Shown piece after piece: positions 53,976 through 63,465 of a DNA stretch of 64,000 nucleotides. Position numbers and translations under genes: made by a program. The notes beneath the pieces are model-generated. The model saw only the letters and a list, made by a program, of their open reading frames with translations, was not told the origin of the DNA and ran no database searches. Where the stretch lies: assembly GCF_004364575.1 (NCBI RefSeq), contig NZ_SOAG01000003.1, forward strand, positions 62,001 through 126,000. The letters run 5' to 3'. Origin of the DNA: Myroides indicus (GTDB lineage Bacteria > Bacteroidota > Bacteroidia > Flavobacteriales > Flavobacteriaceae). Position 1 is the first letter of the stretch. The number at the start of each line of letters is the position of its first letter.

Positions 53976-54440
53976 TTAAAAATCTTTATACCGCTCGCTA
54001 AAAATATTAGCCTTTTTATTTATCATATCAAAAGCTATAGGAATTCTACTGTATTTTCCATTCCAAAAACCTCCCTCCGATTCACTATTTGCACCATACT
54101 TTAGAATAAGAACAATTTGAAAATTAGGATTATCTTCCCCTTTGCGCATTAGCGGTTCACCCTGTTCATTCACTTCCATCCAATATTCAATCGGATAAAC
54201 CGGTGTGCCATGCATTTGAAAAAAACCTTTATTGCCCTTGTTTAGTTTTACATAGGGTTCACCGTTACTGCTATCATATTTATAATGTCCAAGCATTTTT
54301 TGTAAAATATAAGTTGGGATATCTTTTGTCCCAAAATGCTCATTTGGACTGTCGTGAACATTTATAAACTTTTCAATATTCTGACTTTGCATAGTCCCCG
54401 AAATCATCAGTGCGAAAAAAGTTAAAATAATTATTTTCAT
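53976..54440 (-). CDS. Secreted protein of unknown function
   Basis: A 154-residue protein with a signal peptide (about residues 1-20, ending in MQSQ). The mature part has LGHYKYDSSNGEPYVKLNKG, a Met/His loop and FQIVLILKYGANSESEGGFWNGKYSRI. I do not recognise the family. A NarL-type palindrome lies about 100 bp upstream (54533-54548), so it may belong to the regulon of the NarL-type regulator at 45919. Confidence 0.7.
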   Translation of the reverse strand: MKIIILTFFALMISGTMQSQNIEKFINVHDSPNEHFGTKDIPTYILQKMLGHYKYDSSNGEPYVKLNKGNKGFFQMHGTPVYPIEYWMEVNEQGEPLMRKGEDNPNFQIVLILKYGANSESEGGFWNGKYSRIPIAFDMINKKANIFSERYKDF

Positions 54441-54854
54441 AATTTTTTATTTTTGTGTTTAACAACTATTTGGAATTTAATATATACTTGATTTTATATT
54501 TAAATTTACTTAATTAACCATCTACTTGTCAATACCCATTTTGGGGTATTTTGAATCTATTTTTCTAGTTAGATTTCCTAAAAAAGATTTCTAACTTAAT
54601 TTTTCATTTTTACTATGTAGCTATACAGTCTGTATAATTAATTAGACAATCCAAATTCGTTATAGTAACACAAAATTTAAAAGATATATTAAACCGTTCA
54701 TATATTACTTTTATTTTCACTTAAATTATAGATTTACAAAAAATTGTCTTGTAAACATTATTCCAGACCTTATGTATCTTAAAAAATTAATTTCAATTCA
54801 AAGTTTAATCCTTGAAATTATCTTATCTTGCTACATCAAAAATCATGGGTAAAC
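54441..54854. other. Intergenic region with one NarL-type palindrome
   Basis: 414 bp of AT-rich sequence between the divergent secreted-protein and FUSC genes. The palindrome at 54533-54548 is the only strong feature. TATCTTGC near 54821 resembles a -7 element for the FUSC gene but is not an exact match. Confidence 0.5.
54533..54548. promoter_or_regulatory. NarL-type palindrome (TACCCAT-TT-TGGGGTA)
   Basis: It has the same 7-2-7 layout as the site at 45663 and shares the TACCCAT half. It lies 93 bp upstream of the minus-strand secreted-protein gene and about 310 bp upstream of the plus-strand FUSC gene. Confidence 0.55.
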
Positions 54855-57131
54855 ATGCTAAGCAAAGCTAGAAAATACACTGATAATTCGCACTTGGGAG
54901 ATTCTTTAAAAATCACGATATCAGCAGTCATTCCTTTTTTGATATTAATGCCTTATGAAAAGTTTAGTTGGGCATTTGCTGCTGCCATTGGCGCCATGCT
55001 TACTGCTCTTTTAGATATTCCAAGTAGTGTAAAAGATAAAGTAAAAGGATTATTAGTTGGCTCAATTACTGTACCTGCTATTTCGCTAATTTTATCTTTT
55101 ACATATCATCATTGGTATTTTTATCCTATTTTTATCTTTATTGTATTCTCCTTGGGAATGATTTCTGTTTACGGACATCGAGCCAATATGCTTTCTTTCA
55201 TCGGTCTTCTCGCTACTAGCTTAGGATTAGCTCATAATTATTCTGGTGTAGAAATATGGATACACTGCCTGATGATGCTTTTTGGAGGATTGCTCTATTT
55301 AGTTGTTTCTCTATTTTTTTATTTTATAAGACCTAGACGTTATGGAATTCTTCAAACGTCTGAATGTATAAATCTAACGTCTGAATATTTAAAATACAGA
55401 GGGGATTTGTGGGCAAAAGAGGCTAATATTGAAAAAATAACAGCCGAGCAGCTCAGGATTCAGGTTAAACTTAATGAAGTTCATGAAAATCTACGAGAAT
55501 ATTTAATAAGAAATAAAGCTAATACAAAAAACTCCTCCAATAATCGCAGATTATTAGTAGCCTTCTCTACCTTGGTAGAAATTTTAGAAATAGCTGTTTC
55601 CTCTACTTTTGATCATAAAAAACTACATAAATTATTTAAAGATGAACCCCAAATTATTGGAACTTATCAAAAGCTTGCCTATCATTTCTCAAACACTATA
55701 TCTGATATAGGACTAACACTCAACACAGGACTTAAATACCAATCTAAATACAATTTGAGTGAAGAATTAAATAATCTAAGAAAAGAATTATCTGATTTTG
55801 TACAAGAAAACCGATCTGAAAATACACTAGAAGCTATTTTATTATTTTCAAATGTTTTACATTATGCTGAAAATCAAATAAATAAAATACATATTTTAGA
55901 GAAAATTTTAATTGAAAAAACTTTTCAGACAAATGTTGAAGAGAGGTTTAAAGATTTAGAAAAATTTTTAACCCCTGTACACTACCGTTGGGAAACACTG
56001 AGAGAAAATCTTAATTTTTCATCTACTATTTTTCGTCACTCTTTAAGGCTGACGATAACTATCCTTATAGGACTTATTATCAGTAATTTTTTTAATCTCT
56101 TAAATGGTTATTGGATTTTATTAACGATAGTCGTAATCATGCGTCCGGGATATGGGTTAACTAAACAAAGATCCTTTGAAAGAGTTATTGGAACTGTAAT
56201 TGGTGGATTACTCGCTTTTGCTTTGCTGTATTTTATTGACAATACAACAATTATAGCTTATCTGACCGTGTTTACGATGATTTTCGGATATTGGTTTTCC
56301 CACACTGACTATAAAATAGGAGTAACATTTATAACCATGTATGTTGTATTGATTTATGGAATATTAACACCCAATGTCATAGATTTATTAATCTACAGAA
56401 TCATAGATACCTTGATTGGGGCACTGCTTGCTTTTTCTGCTAATTATCTTTTGTGGCCATCATGGGAATTTTTAAATGTAAATATACATTTGTCAAAAGC
56501 TATACAAGCAAATAAAAATTATGTAAAAGAAATAACATTACTCTACAATGAAAAAGGAGAGGTCAATCTACCCTATAAATTAGCACGAAAATATGCTTTT
56601 ATTGAAGTTGGAAACTTAATGGCTTCTTTTCAGAGAATGATTCAAGAACCAAAATCAAAACAAAAATTCAGGACAGAAATATATGAATTAGCAGTACTAA
56701 ACCATACTTTTTTATCAACAGCAGCATCTATTGGAATTTATGTCCAATCACATACTACTACTAAAGCATCCGAAGCTTTTAATGTAGTAATGGATTATTC
56801 AAATAAAAACCTAAATTTTGCCATACAACTCCTTGAAGATAAATTTGATATGAGTAATATATCTGATGAAGAAACAGAGAATTACAATATCAGCCTTTCT
56901 TATTTGAAAGGAATCAGAGAATACGAACTTAAAAAGACTTATTCAGACGATGAAAAAATAAAAAGCATGATGGAAGAGTCTGTCTTAGTTATCGAACAAT
57001 TAATATGGTTATCAAGTTTATCTGAAAAAATTCTAAAAACTAGCCGCACCATTGCTGAGAAAAAACAGAATACAGAAGATACATATTTATTTAAAAATTT
57101 TACTAAAAAAATTCCTTTTGGAAGAGAATAA
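54855..57131 (+). CDS. FUSC-family membrane protein (YccS/YhfK type)
   Basis: A 758-residue inner-membrane protein with two sets of membrane helices (about 20-150 and 400-520) around a soluble helical middle domain and a helical C-terminus. The second set reads FRHSLRLTITILIGLIIS, then YWILLTIVVIMRPGYGLTKQR and RVIGTVIGGLLA, the fusaric-acid-resistance signature. The proteins are linked to aromatic-acid efflux or unknown transport. I start at the ATG at 54855, not the TTG 27 bp upstream. Confidence 0.88.
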   Translation: MLSKARKYTDNSHLGDSLKITISAVIPFLILMPYEKFSWAFAAAIGAMLTALLDIPSSVKDKVKGLLVGSITVPAISLILSFTYHHWYFYPIFIFIVFSLGMISVYGHRANMLSFIGLLATSLGLAHNYSGVEIWIHCLMMLFGGLLYLVVSLFFYFIRPRRYGILQTSECINLTSEYLKYRGDLWAKEANIEKITAEQLRIQVKLNEVHENLREYLIRNKANTKNSSNNRRLLVAFSTLVEILEIAVSSTFDHKKLHKLFKDEPQIIGTYQKLAYHFSNTISDIGLTLNTGLKYQSKYNLSEELNNLRKELSDFVQENRSENTLEAILLFSNVLHYAENQINKIHILEKILIEKTFQTNVEERFKDLEKFLTPVHYRWETLRENLNFSSTIFRHSLRLTITILIGLIISNFFNLLNGYWILLTIVVIMRPGYGLTKQRSFERVIGTVIGGLLAFALLYFIDNTTIIAYLTVFTMIFGYWFSHTDYKIGVTFITMYVVLIYGILTPNVIDLLIYRIIDTLIGALLAFSANYLLWPSWEFLNVNIHLSKAIQANKNYVKEITLLYNEKGEVNLPYKLARKYAFIEVGNLMASFQRMIQEPKSKQKFRTEIYELAVLNHTFLSTAASIGIYVQSHTTTKASEAFNVVMDYSNKNLNFAIQLLEDKFDMSNISDEETENYNISLSYLKGIREYELKKTYSDDEKIKSMMEESVLVIEQLIWLSSLSEKILKTSRTIAEKKQNTEDTYLFKNFTKKIPFGRE

Positions 57132-57157
57132 ATTATTCAAACTAAATCTCTCTAAAT

Positions 57158-58363
57158 CTAACCATCAACATAATCCTGTAAATATAAAAATCTATCTGTT
57201 AATTTTCCGTTTTTAGTGACAGTAGCCCTCTCTAAAATACCATCTTTGTCTCCGTTAAAAAAAGCAGGTAATATTTCCTCTACAAATATTGCTCCAAAAC
57301 CTTCACTGGCATCCTTAGGCAGTTCGCACGGGAGGTTATCAATAGCCATAACCGTAATTGCTGCTGAATGGTTAAACTCTACCTCAACATGTTTTCCTGG
57401 ATAATAGCCATAGAAAGGATCTGCGATAGTTGAAGCCCTCAACGTACTGTCTATCGGACCATGATCTACATCACAAGATATATCACCAATTACTTTAATT
57501 TGATTTTTTGAACTATTCAACATTTCTTGGGTTAAAATTTTAGGTGAACCCGCTTTAAAAAAATGGCCTGCAATAAAAATATCTGCTGTTTGCGAAAATC
57601 TTTCAAAATTACTTTCATATTGCTCAGGATATTGATAAAAATCAGCTTTTTCTGCGGGCTGTCCATCTTTACGTTTATAATAATCAGTTACTCCGATTTG
57701 AGTATATACCGGACAGTCATATTTTTGTTTAAGAAAGTGTTCAATAGACACCTTCTTTACTTTCATTCCATCTAAAATTTCCATCGCTCCTTTGGCTACT
57801 TTACCTGTTCCTGTTAAAACAACTTTGATAGGCGGAAAAAATTCTTTTTTTAGTTTAGCTATTAAATCTTCTTTATGCAATAATGTTTCTGCTTTAGGAA
57901 GATTAAATAATTCATATTTTATTGCAAAAGCTCTAAAAGTATTATAAGCCCCTACTATTCCAGCATATCTTCCAAATCCGATTAAACGATGATTATTTTC
58001 ATCAACAAAAGCTTCATGATCCATTAAAGTAATGTTTTTTTCCAAACATGCTTTTAATAATTTTCTGTTGTACTCCTGTTTTTTTATTGTATGCGAGAAA
58101 AAAATATAAGTTTTGTTGGGAATAAGCGCATTTACAGGCACTTCTTTTACTCCTAATAATATATCACAATTACTTAAATCATTAGTAACATTAAAGCTTT
58201 CTGCTTTATATTGATCGTCTGAAAAAATTCGAATATCTGAAGATTCTACTACTGCTGCTAATTCAGGAAAAATATTTAAGGCTTTTTTTAATTGTTGAGG
58301 ATCAAGTACAACTCTTCTGTCTGGCGGATTTTTTCTTTCTTTTATAATGCCTAATCTTATCAT
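57158..58363 (-). CDS. NAD(P)-dependent oxidoreductase (saccharopine/alanine dehydrogenase-like)
   Basis: A 401-residue enzyme of the AlaDH/PNT fold. It starts MIRLGIIKERKNPPDRRVVL (substrate-binding Arg/Lys region) and has CDILLGVKEVPVNAL and FSHTIKKQEYNRKLL. The NAD site is KVVLTGTGKVAKGAMEIL. QIKVIGDISCDVDHGPID is followed by YYPGKHVEVEFNHSAAI. It resembles lysine-forming saccharopine dehydrogenase of fungi and many bacterial homologues. The substrate is uncertain. Confidence 0.85.
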   Translation of the reverse strand: MIRLGIIKERKNPPDRRVVLDPQQLKKALNIFPELAAVVESSDIRIFSDDQYKAESFNVTNDLSNCDILLGVKEVPVNALIPNKTYIFFSHTIKKQEYNRKLLKACLEKNITLMDHEAFVDENNHRLIGFGRYAGIVGAYNTFRAFAIKYELFNLPKAETLLHKEDLIAKLKKEFFPPIKVVLTGTGKVAKGAMEILDGMKVKKVSIEHFLKQKYDCPVYTQIGVTDYYKRKDGQPAEKADFYQYPEQYESNFERFSQTADIFIAGHFFKAGSPKILTQEMLNSSKNQIKVIGDISCDVDHGPIDSTLRASTIADPFYGYYPGKHVEVEFNHSAAITVMAIDNLPCELPKDASEGFGAIFVEEILPAFFNGDKDGILERATVTKNGKLTDRFLYLQDYVDG

Positions 58364-58517
58364 TAAATTTATTGTTTATCTTAGGTTAGTTTGAGTTTTC
58401 CAAATATACTGCTTTTCCTTCGTTACTGAAAACAATCCTTTTGATTAGTTTTATATAAGTTTGAAAGATTTTAAAAAAGTATTATTTTTGCAATAATTAA
58501 TTCCTTAAAAGAAATAG

Positions 58518-58913
58518 GGGGTCGATCGGTTTTGACAGCAGGTGGAATTAGTTAGTAAGCATGTCGAGCGTTGTTATGCAGCTCGTAAATATCACGTAAC
58601 AAACTTTTTAAACGGCGAAGAAAATTACGCTTTAGCTGCTTAATCTGAATTACAGTAAGATTTGCCTTTAGTTCTCACCAGGTGAGAAAGCTAAATTCTC
58701 CTTAAGAGCCTTGGTTTGTGGCACTTTGTTGAGGGGAACCGTAAAATAAACCTAGGAAGTTTAGTGTCTCGGACATCTTCCGAAATCTTAGAGGCTAAGT
58801 TAGCAGTGGTTGTTTCAAACCAAGCTGCTGATCGAAAATTCAAGTTGAAACTAAGCGTGTAGAAAGCTCTCTGATTGCTTGTTTGGACCCGAGTTCGATT
58901 CTCGGCGACTCCA
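58518..58913 (+). ncRNA. ssrA: Transfer-messenger RNA (ssrA)
   Basis: Rescues stalled ribosomes and tags the peptide for proteolysis. The tRNA-like ends are GGGGTCG (58518-58524) and CGACTCC (58906-58912) with discriminator A; the T-arm is GAGTTCGATTCTCG. The tag frame is GGC GAA GAA AAT TAC GCT TTA GCT GCT TAA (58614-58643), giving GEENYALAA. CCA is not encoded. Pseudoknot stems are present but not traced in detail. Confidence 0.95.
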
Positions 58914-58920
58914 CAAAAAA

Positions 58921-58955
58921 AATAATAACCTACTAAATAACAGTAGGTTATTATT
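58921..58955 (+). terminator. Terminator of ssrA
   Basis: A perfect 14-bp stem, AATAATAACCTACT with AGTAGGTTATTATT, 7-nt loop, followed by TTTTTAG. Confidence 0.88.
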
Positions 58956-58980
58956 TTTTAGATTAGTTTTTGTATAGTTT

Positions 58981-59325
58981 TTAAAAATCGACTTTACTTT
59001 TCGAGTATATTTTATACCCAAAAACAACAATAAAAATCATCAGCAAAAGAGTTTCAGTCCAATCAAACTGTTTTTTATCTACATTTTTATTTTGCGACTG
59101 AACTTCTTTTTTACTGACTTCATCAATTTTTGATTCACTTTCAGTTTGCAAAACTTTATCTTTTAATTGTTCCTGATTAGTTTCTTTCTTTTCAGAATCA
59201 ATCACAGGTTGCGAAATATCAACTCTACCATTCGGATGGATAGTTATATTGTCCGCTTTAAAATTAAGCTTGTAAATCAACTCCCAAATCGCATACGCTA
59301 TTTGCCACATGATTTCATTTTCCAT
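58981..59325 (-). CDS. Short protein with C-terminal membrane helix, unknown
   Basis: A 114-residue frame I do not recognise. A helical start (MWQIAYAIWELIYKLNF) precedes NITIHPNGRVDISQ, then a charged, Lys/Glu/Gln-rich, probably disordered middle (about 45-85), and a single membrane helix (TLLLMIFIVVFGYKIY). It might be a tail-anchored protein. Its place between ssrA and an IS remnant suggests accessory DNA. It may not be a real gene. Confidence 0.45.
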   Translation of the reverse strand: MENEIMWQIAYAIWELIYKLNFKADNITIHPNGRVDISQPVIDSEKKETNQEQLKDKVLQTESESKIDEVSKKEVQSQNKNVDKKQFDWTETLLLMIFIVVFGYKIYSKSKVDF

Positions 59326-59382
59326 TTTTAGCTTTTCAAACTCTGCCTAATCCGCTAAGTATTGCTATATGATTGTAATAAT

Positions 59383-59606
59383 TTATTCATCGGCATACAT
59401 CTGTTTAAGCTTGTGATTCTCTTCTTCAAGCTCTTTTAAACGCTCCAATACTTGTTTTTTTCATATCTCCATACTTCTTTCTCCAGTAGTAAAAAGTACT
59501 CTTATCAATACCTAGTTCTCGAGAAATTTCACTTACTGATCTTCCCTGTCCATTTTCTTTGAGAGTCTTAATGATTTGGTTCTCACTAAAATTACTTGTT
59601 TCCATC
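59383..59606 (-). pseudogene. IS3-type transposase OrfA remnant, frameshifted
   Basis: Minus-strand reading gives an HTH OrfA: METSNFSENQIIKTLKEN, GRSVSEISRELGIDKSTFYYW, then RKKYGDMKK. After an extra A in a run of seven (59455-59461) the next frame continues KQVLERLKELEEENHKLK, then QMYADE, ending in TAA. The leucine-zipper part and HTH are typical of IS3-family OrfA. The OrfB catalytic frame (DDE) is absent. Upstream, 59607-59675 has the end-like CCCCAAAAATAGGACAG. Confidence 0.78.
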
Positions 59607-59639
59607 TTTGACAGTCTTGTTTAAAGTTAATAATTTCGA

Positions 59640-59680
59640 ATTAAAAACTGTCCTATTTTTGGGGAAGCCTGCCTACAATA
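59640..59680. mobile_element. Probable left end of the IS remnant
   Basis: CTGTCCTATTTTTGGGG (plus strand) lies about 45 bp upstream of the OrfA start and looks like a terminal inverted repeat of IS3-group elements. No partner end is found, so the element is truncated and immobile. Confidence 0.5.
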
Positions 59681-59772
59681 TTATACGAATCATCCAAGTG
59701 CTAAACCAATCAAGTTTAGATTTTATTTAGGAAAATTATCTTTTGTAAACCTTGTTACCTAAAGAGTTATTT

Positions 59773-60189
59773 TTATATCCAAATTCCTCTTTTTTGCTTA
59801 TTTATTCTTATTTTTCCCGGACCTATAAGTAAAATGGCAACCGAAGCAATGAGAAATAGCAAATTTAGTTCTCCTTTAAGCCCACCTGTTGCAGGATTAA
59901 GTTCTAAACCCGTTGTTCCCAATACTAAAAAAAAAGTCATCAACATAGTAAAAGCTATTAGGAAACTTGAAATTCTTGTAGCTACGCCAAAGATTAGAAG
60001 TAATGGAGCAATAATTTCTGCTACAGGAACACCTATCCATAAAAAAGAAGGTAAGCTATTACTTTCTAACTGCTTAACAATAAAGTCATGACCATGAATT
60101 AGTTTGTGAATCCCGTGAAAAATCATCAACCCTCCCACTCCCACTCGCAATATAAATTTTCCAGCATCAGATGTAGTATTATTTCTCAT
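59773..60189 (-). CDS. DoxX-family membrane protein
   Basis: A 138-residue protein with four membrane helices. The start FILRVGVGGLMIFHGIHKLIHG and WIGVPVAEIIAPLLLIFG and TRISSFLIAFTMLMTFFLV are typical of DoxX/DoxD-like proteins (quinone-linked or thiosulfate-related in some members). The start lies 1 bp after the SDR stop, so the two are cotranscribed. Function unknown. Confidence 0.87.
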   Translation of the reverse strand: MRNNTTSDAGKFILRVGVGGLMIFHGIHKLIHGHDFIVKQLESNSLPSFLWIGVPVAEIIAPLLLIFGVATRISSFLIAFTMLMTFFLVLGTTGLELNPATGGLKGELNLLFLIASVAILLIGPGKIRINKQKRGIWI

Positions 60190-60190
60190 T

Positions 60191-60898
60191 TTATTTCGTT
60201 TTAGACGGTCTTATTTCAATTTTACTTGGCAAAACACGAGGGTTCAACTTTAGTATATCTACCACTAGTTCTCCTATATCTTCGGGTTGTATTTTCCATG
60301 CATCCTTTTCTGATGGTTCATTATTGTTAAAATATGTAGAAACCGAACCTGGTAAAATAGTCGTTATCTTAATATCTGAATCTCTCAAGTCAAGCATTGC
60401 TGCCTGTGTAAAACCAACAACGCCAAACTTGCTGGCATTATATCCAGACGCGGTTGCAAAGAAGTTTATACCTGCTAAACTGGCAATACTTATAAAATAC
60501 CCTTTTGTTTTTTTCAATTCTGCAATACTAGCTTTCAAAGTATAAAAAGTTCCAGTTAAATTAGTATCAATCATAGTATGCCAATCCTCAATTTTGAGAT
60601 CTTCAACCGGTTTAAAAATACCTATACCTGCATTAGCAATAACAACATCTAATTGTCCGAAATGTTCAATAATTTTATTTATTGCATTTTGTTCATCATC
60701 AAAATTTTTCACATCAGATTGGATAGGCAATACATTATCTGAAGAGCCTAATGATTGAGCAATTTCTTTTGCCATTTCATAATTTCTTCCTGATAGGGCT
60801 ATTCTATAATTATTTTGTAATAAAGCATATGCAATTCCTCTCCCTATTCCTTTTGTTCCGCCTGTTATATATGCTACTTTTTTAACTGATTTTTCCAT
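60191..60898 (-). CDS. SDR-family oxidoreductase
   Basis: A 235-residue short-chain dehydrogenase/reductase. The cofactor motif is VAYITGGTKGIGRGIAYAL (TGxxxGxG), then NAGIGIF, the catalytic Ser in FISIASLAG and SGYNASKFG (Tyr-x-x-x-Lys). The adenine-binding NFDDEQNAI region is ordinary. Substrate unknown. It heads a two-gene unit with DoxX. Confidence 0.9.
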   Translation of the reverse strand: MEKSVKKVAYITGGTKGIGRGIAYALLQNNYRIALSGRNYEMAKEIAQSLGSSDNVLPIQSDVKNFDDEQNAINKIIEHFGQLDVVIANAGIGIFKPVEDLKIEDWHTMIDTNLTGTFYTLKASIAELKKTKGYFISIASLAGINFFATASGYNASKFGVVGFTQAAMLDLRDSDIKITTILPGSVSTYFNNNEPSEKDAWKIQPEDIGELVVDILKLNPRVLPSKIEIRPSKTK

Positions 60899-61066
60899 CT
60901 TATTATTTATTTATACAATCCTCTAACATCTAAATTATTCAAAAACACCTTACAATTTAGGCAACTCTTTATTTGTCAACTAATTTAAAAGTAATTTTTA
61001 AATAAATTGGTCAAGCCTGATAAAAATTTTAATTTAGCGGACATTATAAAACCAGAATCTCAAAAC

Positions 61067-63259
61067 ATGAAAAAACGATCTTTAGTTTTCTTTTTGTTGG
61101 TTAGTAATTTATTATTTGCACAACGAAACTTAACAATAGCTGAAGCTACATACGGACAATTTTTACAATTTTCCCCAGAAAAATACAATCGTCCGAGCTG
61201 GAAAAATGATGATACCTTTACATTTATTACAAAAACGAACGATAGCCTTATTGCCAAAAGCAAAACAAACAATTGGGATTCTTACTTAATTTTAACTGCT
61301 GAGGAACTATATGCCAACTTAGAAAGCAATTTTAAAAATTCTTCATTTAACTTTACAACACTTCCTTCTGACTTGAAATGGATAAGCGATAATGAAATTT
61401 CGTTTTCTGTAACTGATAAAGCAAGCTCAAAAAAATATTTGATATACTACAATACCCAAGAACAAAAAGTAATAAACAGTTTCGTTTATAAAAGTAATGG
61501 GGCTGAAGAAACTGTATCTAGAAATAAAGATTTTGTGGCTTGGCTGGATGATAATAATATTATCATTACTGATAATAAAGGATCTAATATCGAGGTTACC
61601 AATGACCCTGTTTTAGATATAATAAATGGCAGTCATAATACACACCGGGAAGAATTTGGGATAGATAAAGGAATGTGGTGGAGTCCCAAACAAGATCAGC
61701 TTTTATATTACAGAAAAGACCAAAGTATGGTTACAAACTACCCTTTACCCCAATGGAGTAGCCGAGTTACAGCAATAAAAAACATAAAATATCCCATGAC
61801 AGGAATGACTAATGAAAAAGTTTCTTTAGTTATTTTTGATGTTTACACCAATAAAAAAGTTACCTTACAAACAGGAGAACAAGACCAGTTTTTAACCATG
61901 GTAACCTGGGATCCTTCGGGAAATTATATTTATGTGGGTATTCTAAATAGAGAACAAAATCATTTAAAAGTAAATAAATATAATGCTGCTACTGGAATTT
62001 TTGAACAAACTTTGTTTGAAGAGAGTTCTAAAACTTATACAGAACCTTCACAAGGATTAGTATTTAACCCTGCTGACAGCAAAACATTCTTATATTTTTC
62101 AGATAACGAAGGATATAGACAAATGTACTTATACAATACAGAAGGCAAGTTAATTAAATCGCTGGGGCATGAAGATGTTATTGTTTCTGATTTTTTAGGT
62201 TTTGACAAAGAGGGTAAAAATGCTTTTTATATTGGTGTGACTAATCAAGGGCTAGACCGCCAGCTTTTTAAAGTAAATCTGAAAAAAGGGAAAACGGAAC
62301 AAATAACCGAAATATCAGGTACACACACAATAGTTTTAAACAACAGTAAAACGCTTTTTGTCGATCAGTTTAACAATACTGAAACTCCTAATCAGACCAA
62401 ATTAGTTAATCTAGAAAATAAAAAAGAAATAAAACTCATCAATGCTAAAAATCCGTATCAGGGAATAATTAATATGCCAAAAATGGATTTGATTACAATT
62501 ACTGCCGAAGACGATAAAACTCCTTTAAACGGAAGAATTATTTATCCTTCTAATTTTGACGCAAATAAAAAATATCCGGTTATGGTTTATGTATATGGCG
62601 GCCCACATGCTCAGCTGATAACCAACTCATGGTTAGGAGGAGCTTCCTTATTTTTTCACTACATGGCTCAACAAGGTTATATAGTTTTCACTATTGACAA
62701 CAGAGGAAGTTTTAACAGAGGACGAGATTTTGAGCATGTGATTCATAGACAATTAGGACAAATCGAAATGGCAGATCAATTAAAAGGAATAGAGTATTTA
62801 AAATCCCTTTCTTTTGTAAATTCTGAAAAAATTGGAGTGTATGGCTGGAGTTTTGGAGGCTTTATGACAACAACCTTATCCGTTCATCATCCCGAAATTT
62901 TTAAAGTAGGCGTTGCGGGAGGTCCAGTAATGGATTGGAAATATTATGAAATAATGTATGGTGAACGATATATGGATACACCTAAAGAAAATCAGGAAGG
63001 TTACGAAAAAACCAGTTTAATTAATAAAGCCGATAAATTAAAAAACAAATTGCTGATTATTCATGGAGCTCAAGATCCTGTAGTAGTTCAACAACATTCG
63101 ATGGAGTTTATAGAAGCTTGTATCAAAGCTAACAAACAAGTAGATTATTTCTTATATCCAACACATGAACATAATGTAAGCGGAATCGATCGAGTACATT
63201 TAAACACTAAAATAGCCAATTACTTTTTTGACTTTTTAGCTGAGCCTGCAAAAAATTAA
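61067..63259 (+). CDS. S9 family peptidase (dipeptidyl-peptidase IV type)
   Basis: A 730-residue secreted serine peptidase with a signal peptide ending in LLFAQ. The beta-propeller part (about 40-470) is followed by the alpha/beta-hydrolase with catalytic Ser595 (GVYGWSFGG), Asp670 (HGAQDPVV) and His702 (THEHNVSG). I chose the ATG at 61067; a frame from a TTG at 61007 would put 20 residues before the signal peptide. It likely trims Xaa-Pro dipeptides in the periplasm. Confidence 0.9.
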   Translation: MKKRSLVFFLLVSNLLFAQRNLTIAEATYGQFLQFSPEKYNRPSWKNDDTFTFITKTNDSLIAKSKTNNWDSYLILTAEELYANLESNFKNSSFNFTTLPSDLKWISDNEISFSVTDKASSKKYLIYYNTQEQKVINSFVYKSNGAEETVSRNKDFVAWLDDNNIIITDNKGSNIEVTNDPVLDIINGSHNTHREEFGIDKGMWWSPKQDQLLYYRKDQSMVTNYPLPQWSSRVTAIKNIKYPMTGMTNEKVSLVIFDVYTNKKVTLQTGEQDQFLTMVTWDPSGNYIYVGILNREQNHLKVNKYNAATGIFEQTLFEESSKTYTEPSQGLVFNPADSKTFLYFSDNEGYRQMYLYNTEGKLIKSLGHEDVIVSDFLGFDKEGKNAFYIGVTNQGLDRQLFKVNLKKGKTEQITEISGTHTIVLNNSKTLFVDQFNNTETPNQTKLVNLENKKEIKLINAKNPYQGIINMPKMDLITITAEDDKTPLNGRIIYPSNFDANKKYPVMVYVYGGPHAQLITNSWLGGASLFFHYMAQQGYIVFTIDNRGSFNRGRDFEHVIHRQLGQIEMADQLKGIEYLKSLSFVNSEKIGVYGWSFGGFMTTTLSVHHPEIFKVGVAGGPVMDWKYYEIMYGERYMDTPKENQEGYEKTSLINKADKLKNKLLIIHGAQDPVVVQQHSMEFIEACIKANKQVDYFLYPTHEHNVSGIDRVHLNTKIANYFFDFLAEPAKN

Positions 63260-63278
63260 AAACTAAAATTATTAACGA

Positions 63279-63314
63279 TATAAAAAGCCATCTGTCTTCA
63301 GATGGCTTTTTATA
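63279..63314 (+). terminator. Terminator after the S9 peptidase gene
   Basis: TATAAAAAGCCATCTG paired with CAGATGGCTTTTTATA, TCTT loop, 20 bp past the stop. Confidence 0.88.
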
Positions 63315-63465
63315 TTAAATGAAAATTACACAAAAAAATTCGCATAATTTAATGTTTTTTTAACTTAAATTTGCTAATAAATAATTTATATGTACTTTCG
63401 TCACACCTAAAAATAAATCACTTTTTATACTCTATCAACTGGAATTTTTATAAATACTTTATTAA

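Noticed and set aside
58518-58913. Duplicated 3' end of ssrA as an att site
   Set aside because: I searched the window by eye for a second copy of GAGTTCGATTCTCGGCGACT and saw none, so no island end can be called here.
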